Of a stretch of DNA of 64,000 nucleotides, positions 8,655 through 17,282 are shown piece by piece. A program made the translations under genes and the position numbers. The notes below the pieces were generated by a model that was not told where the DNA came from, ran no database searches, and was given only the letters and a program-made list of their open reading frames with translations. The stretch is from Aestuariimicrobium kwangyangense DSM 21549 (GTDB lineage: Bacteria; Actinomycetota; Actinomycetes; Propionibacteriales; Propionibacteriaceae): contig NZ_ATXE01000001.1 in NCBI RefSeq assembly GCF_000421525.1, positions 744,001 through 808,000 on the forward strand. The letters run 5' to 3'. Each line of letters opens with the position of its first letter. Position 1 is the stretch's first letter.

Positions 8655-9467
8655 TCAGTCCTCGTCGACGACCCTGTTCTCGGCGTGCGGCAGCACCGGT
8701 GCGGTGTCGGGATGCTCCACCCGCTGCTGGGCGAGCGTGGCCGCCCCGATGATGCCCGCCTTGTTGCGCAACACGGCCGGGATCATGGGGGTGCGCAGCT
8801 TGAGCAGGGGAATGAACTTCTCATGGTCCTTCGAGACCCCGCCGCCGACGACGAACAGGTCGGGCCACATGAGCGCCTCGACGACCTCGTAGTAACGCTG
8901 CAGGCGCTCGGTGGCCCACTTGCGGTACGAGAGGCCCTCCTTGTCCTTGATGGACGCCGCGGCGCGCGACTCGGCATCGTGGCCGTCGATCTCGAGGTGG
9001 CCGAACTCGGAGTTCGGGATGAGGATGCCGTTGTTGATGATGGCCGAGCCGATGCCCGTGCCCTGGGTGGTGAGGATGACCAGACCCTGCACGCCCTTGG
9101 CGGCACCGTGGTGCACCTCAGCGACGCCGGCGGCGTCGGCGTCGTTGACGACGGTGATCGGACGACCCAACCGCTCGGCGAAGAAGGTCTCGGCCTCGAG
9201 TCCCTTCCAGTCCTGGTGCAGGTTGGCGATCATCGGGATGTGGCCGTGCACGACCGGGGCGGGCACGGTGAGTCCGATCGGTGCGTCGCCGATCTGGTCG
9301 GCGAAGTGATCGACGATCTGCGCCACCACGTCGGCCACATTGCCCGGGGTCGATTTGGCCGGTGTGTCGATGCGCAGGCGGTCGGCGGCGAAGTCGCCGG
9401 TCTCGAGGTCGACGGGCGCGCCCTTGATGCCCGAACCACCGATGTCAATGCCAAGAACGATGCTCAT
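8655..9467 (-). CDS. ppgK: Polyphosphate glucokinase, ROK family
   Basis: 270 residues, the standard length for actinobacterial PpgK. It phosphorylates glucose using inorganic polyphosphate (and in some species ATP), feeding glycolysis in the cytoplasm. The first phosphate loop is [15 protein letters not shown] at the N-terminus, [16 protein letters not shown] carries the catalytic Asp, [15 protein letters not shown] is the second nucleotide/polyphosphate segment, and [13 protein letters not shown] contains the sugar-binding Glu-His pair. The start [11 protein letters not shown] is unambiguous. Polyphosphate-dependent glucose entry is typical of propionibacteria and relatives, one of the clues to lineage. 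Confidence 0.95.
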   Translation of the reverse strand: MSIVLGIDIGGSGIKGAPVDLETGDFAADRLRIDTPAKSTPGNVADVVAQIVDHFADQIGDAPIGLTVPAPVVHGHIPMIANLHQDWKGLEAETFFAERLGRPITVVNDADAAGVAEVHHGAAKGVQGLVILTTQGTGIGSAIINNGILIPNSEFGHLEIDGHDAESRAAASIKDKEGLSYRKWATERLQRYYEVVEALMWPDLFVVGGGVSKDHEKFIPLLKLRTPMIPAVLRNKAGIIGAATLAQQRVEHPDTAPVLPHAENRVVDED

Positions 9468-9783
9468 GGGCTCAGCCTAGGGGGTGGGTGTCGAGGTCGA
9501 CCGGTGCGGGCCGCGTGTCGCTCGCGGCAGGTCGGCGGACGGACCACCGAGCCCTCATGACGCGCTGTTCCGGCTGGCGGCCACGGCGTGCCCGATGACC
9601 CCAGGAGGCGTGCCGTCCGAGCAGCGGAAGCGGGGCCGCGGTGGGGCTCGGAACTCGCTCAAACGCTCATTCAGCCGAGAGGAAACCTGAAGTTTTCACC
9701 CATCAAGCAGAAAACCTTTGCATTTGAAGGAAACACCCGTAACCCTGTTACGGAGGGCATCGATCGGGATGCGATCACTGTCC
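9468..9783. other. 316-bp intergenic region upstream of ppgK
   Basis: No credible gene on either strand. It contains an AT-rich stretch (about 9680-9735), unusual in this GC-rich window. A perfect hairpin, CCGTAAC-CCT-GTTACGG, occupies 9737-9753, 31 bp beyond the end of the upstream PH-domain gene. The hairpin could terminate that operon or be an operator. The AT-rich part is a plausible ppgK promoter region, although no clear -35/-10 pair stands out. Confidence 0.5.
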
Positions 9784-11226
9784 TCATGACTGTCGCTGGG
9801 GGGCGGCAGACAGGGCTGGGTCCGCGCAGGACCCGACCGGTCGGGATGCTGGGTCAAACAGTGTCCTGGAGGTCAGAGCAGCGCGGACCCACCCTGAAAA
9901 ACTCTCAGCGAACGCCCGAGCCACTGTCGGTTCCACACCGGTCACGTTGAGAGCCACCACATGACCACTGATCTGAACCGAGAACCCGCTCAGTCCGAGC
10001 CGCCTCTCGAGTGGCCCCTGCTGCACTGCCCACGACTGGGCACGGGCGGGCGCCACCAGGCTGATGCGACGGTTCAGTCGTCCGGACCGGTCGGCCACCA
10101 CCTGCGGGTTGACGGCCCAGCCGCGCTGGCGCCAGTCGAGAGGGTGCAGCCACCGGGCGCGCGGGGGCAACGCCTGCCACTGCAGTGAGCCCAGGTCTAT
10201 GCCTGGCCAGACGGCCGACAGGGCCGCCTCGACCTCGGCCCACGAGCCGACGGGGAGCAGGACCGTGCTTCCCCCCTCGTCGGCGTCGTCGCCGCGATAC
10301 CCCAACACGGTGAACCGCACCCGCCACCAGCCGAATCGTCGCCACAGCCATGACTGGGTCAGCTCGAACCCCTGTACGCGCTCGACGGGCACGGTCTGGC
10401 TGACGGTGTCGGTGAGGCCACGAGCCACCCTGACCACGCCCCGCGCAGGCGCGTGGAGGCGGTAGTCCCACTCCTTCACCACCCGGTTGACCACCAGCGC
10501 TCCCAGCCCCCAGACGGCGGGCACCAGGAGCCCGGCCAGCACGAACTGTCGGGTCAGGATCGATGGCAGGAGTGCGACCAGTGCGAACACGATCGAGCCG
10601 AGGAACTCACCACTGGTCACCACAGCTGCCACCAAACGTGCCGGCGGCACGCTCACCACCACGTCGTCGGACCGGAACAGGGCACCCCGCTGCTGCGGCA
10701 CGGCACGAGCGTCGTCGGTGCGAACGGAGGTCGCTGCCCCGGCCATGGGGGTGCCGCCCCGACCGGCGTCCCGGACGAGAGCCGCGCGCCGTGCCAGTTC
10801 GTCCCTGACGCGTTCGGCCCTGGCCCGCCCCAGGTACTCCAACTTGTGCGGGGCGCCGCTGCCGACGTCGATGCGCAGGCTGCACACCCCGACCAGTCGC
10901 GCGGCAAGCGGCGAGACGATGTCGATCGACTGCACCTTGGAGTAGTTGATGACCGTCGAGGTGTTCCAGATGAAACGGGTGGCGAGGCGCAGCGCGTCGT
11001 CGTCCAGTCGGAAGGTGGTGGCACGCCAGCTCGCTAACCCGAGCAGCACGGAGCCGACCATGGCGGCCAGCAGGATCCACACCCACCAGGTGACGTGGTC
11101 GACGTCGAAGCGGCCCCCGTTCTCGAGCCATGAGCGACCCACGAAGAAGACGATGGCCAACAGCCCCACCCACCCCTTCACGAAGGGGGTCAGGGGGTGG
11201 AGCCGTTCGGGTGGTAGTTGGTTCAC
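9784..11226 (-). CDS. Membrane protein with bacterial PH domains (YdbT-like)
   Basis: 480 residues, with two N-terminal membrane segments (VGLLAIVFFVGRSW and WILLAAMVGSVLLGL), a bPH_2-type domain starting near TTFRLDDDALRLATRFI, and a second membrane pair around residues 200-245 (GSIVFALVALLPS, FVLAGLLVPAVWGLGALVV). A second PH-like domain follows near RGLTDTVSQTVPVERVQGFEL, then a C-terminal domain. This is the layout of YdbT-like proteins, whose function is poorly defined; a role in envelope physiology is inferred. The GTG start overlaps the stop of the upstream small PH gene by four bases, so the two are translationally coupled and probably form one membrane complex. Confidence 0.85.
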   Translation of the reverse strand: MNQLPPERLHPLTPFVKGWVGLLAIVFFVGRSWLENGGRFDVDHVTWWVWILLAAMVGSVLLGLASWRATTFRLDDDALRLATRFIWNTSTVINYSKVQSIDIVSPLAARLVGVCSLRIDVGSGAPHKLEYLGRARAERVRDELARRAALVRDAGRGGTPMAGAATSVRTDDARAVPQQRGALFRSDDVVVSVPPARLVAAVVTSGEFLGSIVFALVALLPSILTRQFVLAGLLVPAVWGLGALVVNRVVKEWDYRLHAPARGVVRVARGLTDTVSQTVPVERVQGFELTQSWLWRRFGWWRVRFTVLGYRGDDADEGGSTVLLPVGSWAEVEAALSAVWPGIDLGSLQWQALPPRARWLHPLDWRQRGWAVNPQVVADRSGRLNRRISLVAPARAQSWAVQQGPLERRLGLSGFSVQISGHVVALNVTGVEPTVARAFAESFSGWVRAALTSRTLFDPASRPVGSCADPALSAAPQRQS

Positions 11227-11711
11227 AGACCCATCCCGCGGGCCTCGGCGGCTGCGGTGAGACGGTCGCGCAGCTCACTGGCGGCCTCGGCTGACAGTCC
11301 GGGAATGGTGGCGTCGGACTGGTCGGCGGCCGTCACCAGCTGCACGGTGGCCAGTCCGAAGGCCCGCTCCACCGGACCGGAGCTGATGTTCACCGCCTGC
11401 ATACGGCCGTAGGGGATGATCGACAGCGACCGCCAGAACAGGCCGTGGGTGAGGTACAGGTCGTCGTCCCTCTCGGCATAGCCCCAGCTGGCAACCCATC
11501 GCGCGATGCGCATGAACCGCCACACCATCACTCCCGCCAGGGCCACGCCGGCGAGGGCGGCAACCCACCAGGGCGCCCAGATCGCCGACGGCACCACGGC
11601 CAGCACGATCAGCACACCCCACGTGGCCAGGACCATCCGCCTCTTCAGGCGCAGGAAGTTCGGCGAGAGGCGCTGCCAGGTCTCGCGCGGTGGGGCGAAC
11701 AACTCGTCCAT
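11223..11711 (-). CDS. Small membrane protein with bacterial PH domain (YdbS-like)
   Basis: 162 residues. Two membrane segments (MVLATWGVLIVLAVVPSAIW and WWVAALAGVALAGVMVW, about residues 27-65) precede a bPH_2 domain that begins near YAERDDDLYLTHGLFWRS and includes IPYGRMQAVNISSGPVER. It is the upstream partner of the 480-residue PH protein, with a GTGA stop/start overlap. This YdbS-YdbT pair recurs in Gram-positive bacteria, where the function is not settled. Its start MDELFAPPRETWQR is the only sensible one. Confidence 0.86.
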   Translation of the reverse strand: MDELFAPPRETWQRLSPNFLRLKRRMVLATWGVLIVLAVVPSAIWAPWWVAALAGVALAGVMVWRFMRIARWVASWGYAERDDDLYLTHGLFWRSLSIIPYGRMQAVNISSGPVERAFGLATVQLVTAADQSDATIPGLSAEAASELRDRLTAAAEARGMGL

Positions 11712-11754
11712 GCTCGCGACCCTATCCAGTCGCAGCCTGAACCGGGTGGTGGGG

Positions 11755-12486
11755 TCAGTGGTGCCGCATGGCCCGGCGGTGGGCCTTCCGTAGTGTCTTG
11801 GCGAAGGAGGTGTGGTCGGGGCCCATCACCTTGATGTCACCCAGCACGACCACGCCGGTGATGGTGATGGTCGGGCCTTCGCCTGGCTTGGGGCGGGTGC
11901 CCATGACCTTGGAGTCGCCCAGGATGTTGGTGACCCGATCGATCACCTGCACGCCGGCGGGAACGATCAGCTTGAGGTCGCCCAACCCGATCATCACCTC
12001 GATCTCGACGTGAGGACTCTCCATCACCCCTTGGGTGAGGTCGATGATGGCGTCGCCGAGCCCCACGAGCACGCTGGTCTTGCGATGCATCCGCCAACCC
12101 GGCGCGCTCCGGCGTGCCGTACCGAGCAGCCCGAACAGGTTGTCGGTGTCGGGTGACTGGTGCGAGGGGTCGACCACCACCAGTGCGTCGACGTCGGCCG
12201 GACGCGGTGAGGGCAGGGGACTGGAGTACTCCTTGACGGGGGCGCTCGGCATCAGGTCGGCGGTCACCGGAGCCAGGTCGTTGAACGTCTTGGCCATCAG
12301 CACGGCAGTGCTGCGCTCGTCGAACTCCTCACGGGTGATCCGCCCCTCGGCGTACGCCGTGGTGAGCACGGTCGTCACCAGTTCGCGGTCCCCGTCGGAG
12401 ATGCGCAGGTGCCCCCCGGGAAGCACCTCGAGGGGCTGCTGGCCCATCGCGTCGGGATCGTTCGTGGGGGAGTTCGGCGCCGTCAT
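11755..12486 (-). CDS. DUF1707 and LiaF-like C-terminal domain protein
   Basis: 243 residues from the ATG of MTAPNSPTNDPDAMGQ; the open frame upstream is low-complexity Pro/Arg and unlikely to be coding. Residues 28-82 are a DUF1707 domain (LRISDGDRELVTTVLTTA, EGRITREEFDER), a small N-terminal module widespread in actinobacteria. The C-terminal 130 residues have the repeating beta pattern of the LiaF/cell-wall-active-antibiotic-response domain (GLGDAIIDLTQGVMES, VMIGLGDLKLIVPAGV). There is no membrane segment, so it is probably cytoplasmic or peripheral. An envelope-stress role is inferred from the C-terminal domain and the neighbouring PH genes. Confidence 0.83.
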   Translation of the reverse strand: MTAPNSPTNDPDAMGQQPLEVLPGGHLRISDGDRELVTTVLTTAYAEGRITREEFDERSTAVLMAKTFNDLAPVTADLMPSAPVKEYSSPLPSPRPADVDALVVVDPSHQSPDTDNLFGLLGTARRSAPGWRMHRKTSVLVGLGDAIIDLTQGVMESPHVEIEVMIGLGDLKLIVPAGVQVIDRVTNILGDSKVMGTRPKPGEGPTITITGVVVLGDIKVMGPDHTSFAKTLRKAHRRAMRHH

Positions 12487-12610
12487 GGCGCCCACGGTAG
12501 GCCGCTCGGCGGCTGCTGGCGAGACCGTGGGGCGAGGTTCCGGGAGGGTTCGGGGTCGCCCCCGATCCGCCCTGGCGCGGGAGCGGATCACCTCCAGCTG
12601 TGCCGGTGGG

Positions 12611-14422
12611 TCAGCGGGGCTGCAGGGCTTCGAGGATCGCTGCTGAGGCGGCGTCCGGCGTCCACTGCATGGGTTGTCCGGCGGAGTCCGTCCAAGTGAG
12701 GGCGGTTGTGGAGCTGGGCATCGCACGAACCCAGATCAGCTCACCGTTGGTCCGCAGCAGCGCGAGCACCACTCGTCCGGTGTTGACCCCGGGTGCCGTG
12801 GTCTGGGGGGCGGAGGGTGCGGTGGACCCCGAGGGGGACGAATGCGTGGCCAGGTCGTCGAGCAGGGTTTGCGCGTCCGTGGGCTTCAGTACCAGTCCAG
12901 CCACCCTCGAGCCGTCGTCCTGGGTGACCTTCGACAGGTCACAGAAGCGAACCTGGGTGACGTCCTGCAGGCGGACGGGCATCAGCGTCTGCCAGCTGTC
13001 CCACGCGCACAGTTTCTGTGGTGGTGCCACGACCGTGGGCGTCCACCCCGGGGCCGAGCGCTGCTCGGTCATCAGCCGGACGAACGTGGTGACGGCCCGG
13101 GGCTGCGGATGACACGCGCCAGCTGGCATTCGCAACTTCACGGCGGTGCCATCGGGGTACACGGCCACGAAGGACTCGTCCTGGGGGTTGGCCAGGCAGG
13201 GTTCGATGCCACCACCGGTGCTGGCGAGGAACTCATCGAGGTGGGTGTCCAGGGGCTCCGCGGGACCGAAGCGCCAATTCGAGCAGAACCAGACCTTGGT
13301 CGCTCCGCTGGGCAGCCCCGACGCTGGGGCGAGGGAGGCGGGCAGCGAGCAGGCCGGCACCGTTCCCTCGCTGGGGATCGTGGGCGACGCAGGGGGAACA
13401 GGGGTGATGGCCGATGGGGTCGTGGGAGTGGACGCCTGCGCGATGGCAACCCGGCTGGCCTCGTCCGGCGACCAGGAACGCTGGGCGCCGTCGAGGCTGA
13501 AGGTCCAGACCCCGCTGCTGAGACTGAAGGTGAGCACCAGCATCTCCCCATTGGCCTGCAGCAGCTGCATCGTCGGGCCGTCTGCGATGATCCCGTCGCC
13601 GGCGGATCGGTGATGGTGCCGGAGGTCGGCGAGCAGTGCCGGCAACGAAGAGCTTGCCACCTCCTTCGCGGTAGGTGTGGGGTAGCCCTCGCAGACCACC
13701 GCGCCGGTGATCCACTCCAGTCTCGCCGGGATGGTCGAGCCGTGGGCGGCGCACGGTTGGGACGACTCGGCGGGCGGCGCCTGGTTGCCGAACATCGAGG
13801 TGCGCTGTGCAGTGAGGGCGTCGATGGTGCGAGTGCGCATCGCCTCGAATCCTCCGCGTCCGCCGATGGTGCCGCAGCCGGCCCGCATGCCAGCCACCAT
13901 CCGGGTGGTGCCGTCGGCGTAGGTGAGCAGGGCAGCGCCCGGGATCGACCAGTCTGCCGTGCATGCCGCGTCGCGCGGCAGCTTGGGCAGCGCGTTGAAG
14001 GCGGTCACCCACGCGTCGAGCCCCCGGGTGAGGGGTTCGGGTGGGGGGTACTCACTCAACATGGCGTCGCCGCCCCCGGTGCACCACCGCAGCGAGACAG
14101 CTCCCAGGGGCAGGGTGATGGTGGTGCCGTCGACGTAGTCCGACGCCTCGCGCGGACACGGGGCAGCGACGGGGCCGGTCGATCCTGCAGGCAGGGGAGT
14201 GGCTGGGATGCGGCCGTCGGCGTTCTGGCCGTCACCGATGCCTGGCAGGTACTGGGTGGCGAGTACGGCGGCGAGGGCCACGACCGCTGCCGCTGCGGCG
14301 CTGGCAGCCACGTTGCGGGTGCGGCGGCGGGCTCGTCCGGTGGTGGCCGCTCGGGCAGCCCAGTCGTCGGTCGACGGTGGACGAGGGGTGAGGCCGTGCA
14401 GGCGGTCGCGGAAACTGGTCAT
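12611..14422 (-). CDS. Membrane-anchored extracytoplasmic protein coupled to sigma factor
   Basis: 603 residues. A short basic cytoplasmic N-terminus with GRARRRTRNV is followed by one membrane segment, AASAAAAAVVALAAVLATQY (about residues 38-57), then a large extracytoplasmic part. The outside region has several conserved-looking segments around paired Cys (APCPREASDY, RWCTGGGD, PACSLPASL, VWFCSNWRF) and a Pro/Thr/Ser linker near residue 330-350, suggesting duplicated disulfide domains. I do not recognise the family. Its ATG overlaps the stop of the SigE-family sigma gene by four bases. A membrane protein in this position is often the anti-sigma factor or sensor, but the cytoplasmic part (about 37 residues) shows no zinc anti-sigma motif. 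Confidence 0.75.
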   Translation of the reverse strand: MTSFRDRLHGLTPRPPSTDDWAARAATTGRARRRTRNVAASAAAAAVVALAAVLATQYLPGIGDGQNADGRIPATPLPAGSTGPVAAPCPREASDYVDGTTITLPLGAVSLRWCTGGGDAMLSEYPPPEPLTRGLDAWVTAFNALPKLPRDAACTADWSIPGAALLTYADGTTRMVAGMRAGCGTIGGRGGFEAMRTRTIDALTAQRTSMFGNQAPPAESSQPCAAHGSTIPARLEWITGAVVCEGYPTPTAKEVASSSLPALLADLRHHHRSAGDGIIADGPTMQLLQANGEMLVLTFSLSSGVWTFSLDGAQRSWSPDEASRVAIAQASTPTTPSAITPVPPASPTIPSEGTVPACSLPASLAPASGLPSGATKVWFCSNWRFGPAEPLDTHLDEFLASTGGGIEPCLANPQDESFVAVYPDGTAVKLRMPAGACHPQPRAVTTFVRLMTEQRSAPGWTPTVVAPPQKLCAWDSWQTLMPVRLQDVTQVRFCDLSKVTQDDGSRVAGLVLKPTDAQTLLDDLATHSSPSGSTAPSAPQTTAPGVNTGRVVLALLRTNGELIWVRAMPSSTTALTWTDSAGQPMQWTPDAASAAILEALQPR

Positions 14423-14979
14423 GGTTGCTCCATGGGGTCGGTGGGCAGCACGGCCCGGTCGGCTTCGGCGAGGTGGGGGGAGCGGCGCAGGTTGGCCAGG
14501 GCGCGGTGCGCGTGCTGCTTCACGGTCCCGACGCTGACACCCAGCAGGTCAGCCGTCTGCGCCTCGGTGAGGTCGTCGTAGTAGCGCAGGACGATCACGG
14601 CTCGCTGCTGGCGGGGAAGTCCAGCCAAGGCGCGGGCGAGGTCACCCTCGTCGGACGAGGCCAACGGAACCTCGGGCCTGAGGTCGGCGGTGTCATCGAG
14701 TTCACGGGTGCGCTCACGCCAGGTTCCGCGACGCCACCAGCCCAGGTGGGCGTTGAAGATGGCCTTGCGCACGTAGGCCTCGTAGTTGTCGTCGGCGGTG
14801 TTGAGGCGGTCGAACTTCGACCAGCACCGGGCCAACGCGTCCTGCACGAGGTCCTCGGCTCGTTGGCGGTCACCGGTGAGCAGCCAGGCCGACCTCCACA
14901 GCGCCGGACCGCGGAGTTGCACGAACTCGTCGAAGCTCGACCAGTCCCGGCCCGTACGGGTCTGCACCATGGTGGTCAT
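14419..14979 (-). CDS. SigE-family ECF-type RNA polymerase sigma factor
   Basis: 186 residues from the ATG of MTTMVQTRTGRDW, with GGGGGGAGA directly upstream as ribosome site; the longer open frame upstream is not protein-like. Region 2 is AWLLTGDRQRAEDLVQDALA (about residues 30-50) and region 4 is LAGLPRQQRAVIVLRYY plus the helix-turn-helix LTEAQTADLLGVSVGTVKQH. This is the short actinobacterial SigE-like group of extracytoplasmic-function factors. The gene is coupled to the downstream membrane protein (ATGA overlap) and divergent from a secreted PxKF-domain protein, which makes both candidate members of its regulon. Confidence 0.92.
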   Translation of the reverse strand: MTTMVQTRTGRDWSSFDEFVQLRGPALWRSAWLLTGDRQRAEDLVQDALARCWSKFDRLNTADDNYEAYVRKAIFNAHLGWWRRGTWRERTRELDDTADLRPEVPLASSDEGDLARALAGLPRQQRAVIVLRYYDDLTEAQTADLLGVSVGTVKQHAHRALANLRRSPHLAEADRAVLPTDPMEQP

Positions 14980-15291
14980 TCTCCCCCCCTCACCCGGTAG
15001 AAGTCGGGTGGATGCCAAAGGGTTGACCCGCGCGGCGGCCGTGATCAAATCGTGACGTCGTTGGCTGGGGCGGGCGATCTGGGGAGTTTGGCCGGGTGAA
15101 GAAGTGCGCCCATTACGCGCAGCAGCCCTTGGTTTTCTGAGCACGTGCTGTGGGGCGACGGGAACCGGAAATATCCCAGGCGTTTTTGGGACTCCCTCTT
15201 GCGCTCGATCAATGGTGTCGTGCAATGATTCATTCTGCGCACAGGTGCGGTTAATGGGGACCGCGGCGCACCGTTTGAGTTGGGGGACTCC
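14980..15291. other. 312-bp divergent intergenic region, sigma operon / surface protein
   Basis: No gene seen. It should carry the promoters of both flanking units. Features visible are a 10-bp palindrome AGCACGTGCT (15140-15149), a GGAACC/CGTT pair suggesting an ECF promoter facing right, and a leader of about 105 bases before the surface-protein start. The right half is more AT-rich than the surroundings. Confidence 0.45.
15161..15184 (+). promoter_or_regulatory. Possible ECF-type promoter for the PxKF protein gene
   Basis: GGAACC at 15161-15166 and CGTT at 15181-15184 are separated by 14 bases. Extracytoplasmic sigma promoters commonly show GGAAC and CGT-type elements at about 16-17 bases, so the spacing is slightly short. 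The site would face the gene at 15292. Weak evidence, but its place next to an ECF sigma gene makes it worth testing. Confidence 0.3.
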
Positions 15292-16905
15292 GTGACAAAA
15301 CTTCGCAATGCCCTGCGCCGCTGTGCGGTCGCTGGATCTGCCGCCGCTCTGCTGCTGGTGGCACCGCTGGGCGCACATGCCGACAACGCTGTCATCGACG
15401 GTGACGGGATCACCACGGTCAACGGCGTCAGCTCGATCGATCTGGGATCGGTGTGCGTGGGTGCCACCGGCACCAAGAACGTCGGGATAGCGGCCGAGCG
15501 CAACGGCACCAAAGACGGCAACTCGCAGATCTGGGCCAACAGCGCCCTGCTGACCGCCAAGACGACCTCTCCCGGCGCGAGCGTCGACCCGAACCATGGT
15601 TCGATCAAGCTGCCGGAGAAGTGGCTCACCATCGGGAACAACGCGACCAGTGACGTTGCCGTGGTCACGGTGTCCGCCACGCCCGCGAGTGCGGGGTCGC
15701 TGACCGGCACCGTGACCATCGCGCTGGTTGGCGCGTCATCAGTGGGTGGGACCACCACCCGGACCGCGGACCTCACCTGGACCGCCACCGGCGTGGACTG
15801 CGCTCCCGCGAAGGACACGACTCCACCCACCATCACCCTGGTCAGCAGGACACCCGTCGCCAACGCCCAGGGCTGGAACAACAGCCCCGTGACGGTGACC
15901 TGGTCGTGTGAGGATGCGGGAGGCGTTGTCGCGCCCACCGCCAGCCAGACGCTCTCGTCCGAGGGAGCCAACCAGTCGGCCACGGGAATCTGTACCGATG
16001 CGGCCGGCAACACGGCCTCCGACACGGTGAGCGGCATCAACATCGACCTGACCGCTCCGACCATCGGTGGGAGCCGCTCGCCGGCGGCGAATGGCAACGG
16101 TTGGAACAACGGCGCCGTGACCGTGACATGGACGTGCTCGGACAGCCTGAGCGGTGCCCTCAACGACACCGTGACCAAGGTGCTCAGCGCTGAAGGCGCG
16201 GGCCAGTCGGAGACCGCGACCTGTGCGGACAAGGCGGGCAACACCGCTGATGACACGGTGGGTGGCATCAACATCGACCTGACGGCGCCCAGCCTCAACA
16301 TCAGCGGTCCCGCATCCGCCACCTCGATCGACCTCTGCACCGCCGGGGCCTTGGATCGTCCGTCGTTCGCCCCTTCGGATGCACTGTCGGGTCTGGCCAC
16401 CTCGAACGACTCGTGGTCACAGCCCACCACCGGCTCGGGTGTCGGCAGCTACACCTACAGCGCCTGGGCCACCGACAAGGCCGACAACAGCACCGCCGAG
16501 TCGCGCAACTACACCGTCAGGTACGGAGCAGCGTTCGGTGGTTTCTCCCAGCCGATCAATGCCGATGGCACAAGCCGCTTCAAGCTGGGCAGCACCATCC
16601 CGGTGAAGTTCCAGCTCACCTGCAACGGAACGCCGATCTCGACCGCGGTGGCCAAGCTCAACGTGAGATTCGGCGCTGGCACCACTGATGGCGGCGTCAA
16701 CGAGGCCATCTCGACCTCTGCCGCCACGTCGGGCAACCTGTTCCGATTCAGCGACTCGCAGTACATCTTCAACCTGAGCACGAAGGCCGGGTACACCAAC
16801 CCGGGCAGCAGCACCACCACCGCCTTCACTGCTGGAAAGTGGACGTTGACGGTTGCCTTGGATGACGGCACCACCCGCTCGGTCGTCGTCGAGCTCGTCA
16901 AGTAG
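15292..16905 (+). CDS. Secreted Ig-like repeat protein with C-terminal PxKF domain
   Basis: 537 residues from a GTG with GGGGGA four bases before it. A signal peptide (MTKLRNALRRCAVAG, then a hydrophobic stretch to LGAHA) gives an extracellular product. Residues about 30-175 form a beta-rich domain. Two related Ig-like repeats of about 75 residues follow, each with GWNNGAVTVTWTCSD-like cores, paired Cys and closing GINIDLTAP. The C-terminal 125 residues are a PxKF domain (LGSTIPVKFQLTCNG). Such proteins are surface or matrix components in actinobacteria; adhesion is inferred. No LPXTG or membrane anchor is visible, so attachment is unknown. It is divergent from the SigE operon and followed by a strong terminator. 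Confidence 0.88.
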   Translation: MTKLRNALRRCAVAGSAAALLLVAPLGAHADNAVIDGDGITTVNGVSSIDLGSVCVGATGTKNVGIAAERNGTKDGNSQIWANSALLTAKTTSPGASVDPNHGSIKLPEKWLTIGNNATSDVAVVTVSATPASAGSLTGTVTIALVGASSVGGTTTRTADLTWTATGVDCAPAKDTTPPTITLVSRTPVANAQGWNNSPVTVTWSCEDAGGVVAPTASQTLSSEGANQSATGICTDAAGNTASDTVSGINIDLTAPTIGGSRSPAANGNGWNNGAVTVTWTCSDSLSGALNDTVTKVLSAEGAGQSETATCADKAGNTADDTVGGINIDLTAPSLNISGPASATSIDLCTAGALDRPSFAPSDALSGLATSNDSWSQPTTGSGVGSYTYSAWATDKADNSTAESRNYTVRYGAAFGGFSQPINADGTSRFKLGSTIPVKFQLTCNGTPISTAVAKLNVRFGAGTTDGGVNEAISTSAATSGNLFRFSDSQYIFNLSTKAGYTNPGSSTTTAFTAGKWTLTVALDDGTTRSVVVELVK

Positions 16906-16953
16906 TTCATCGGCGGGGTCACCTGCTTGGGTCATCCCGCTCGCTCTTTCGCC

Positions 16954-16981
16954 AAGGGCCCGGCCATTCGGCCGGGCCCTT
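16954..16981 (+). terminator. Strong hairpin terminator after the PxKF gene
   Basis: Two perfectly complementary 12-nt arms (AAGGGCCCGGCC and GGCCGGGCCCTT) surround an ATTC loop, 48 bases past the stop codon. The CTTT end provides only a short U stretch. Confidence 0.85.
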
Positions 16982-17007
16982 TGGTGTGCCCGAGGCGAGT
17001 TCTTCTG

Positions 17008-17023
17008 GTGTGACGAATCACAC
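17008..17023. promoter_or_regulatory. Palindrome resembling a compact CRP-type site
   Basis: GTGTGA-CGAA-TCACAC is a perfect inverted repeat with 6-nt arms. CRP/FNR-family sites have TGTGA and TCACA separated by six bases; here the gap is four, so the match is to the half-sites only. It lies 260 bases before the kinase gene. Confidence 0.35.
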
Positions 17024-17282
17024 AACGCTGCTTGTGGAATGCACGGCGCAGCAGCGGAGTCAACCCCCTTTTGGGGTGCATCGACGCGTGGCCGTCACTT
17101 GCGAGGGTGGACGAGCCGTGCGTGCGCAGCCGCTTGCGGCGCTAGTCGTGGCTCTGCGGCTGAACGAGTATCGTGAGCAGTGACGCATGAGGATGAGTTC
17201 CTGACCGCATTGTTTCGGCCGTCGGCCCAGCCGGCAGCGACGAGCGCACGGCCACGGTGGTGAGGGTTGATCGGAGTAGGAA

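Larger units (their letters stand above)
16906..17282. other. 377-bp intergenic region before the kinase gene
   Basis: No gene seen. It contains the terminator of the PxKF gene (16954-16981), the palindrome at 17008-17023 and a small hairpin ACCCC-CTTTT-GGGGT near 17063-17077. The last 100 bases should hold the kinase promoter, but no clear consensus hexamers are visible. Confidence 0.5.

Noticed and set aside
9588-9950. 120-codon plus-strand ORF over the ppgK upstream region
   Set aside because: It runs into the opposite PH-domain gene and has no protein-like composition or start signal.
14980-15597. N-terminal extension of the sigma-factor frame to 392 residues
   Set aside because: It overlaps the divergent promoter region and the PxKF gene; the good ribosome site and normal length support 14979.
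16138-16290. Ig-like repeats in the PxKF protein as a recent DNA duplication
   Set aside because: The two repeats are similar in protein but clearly diverged in DNA, unlike the near-identical pair at 23996-24703.
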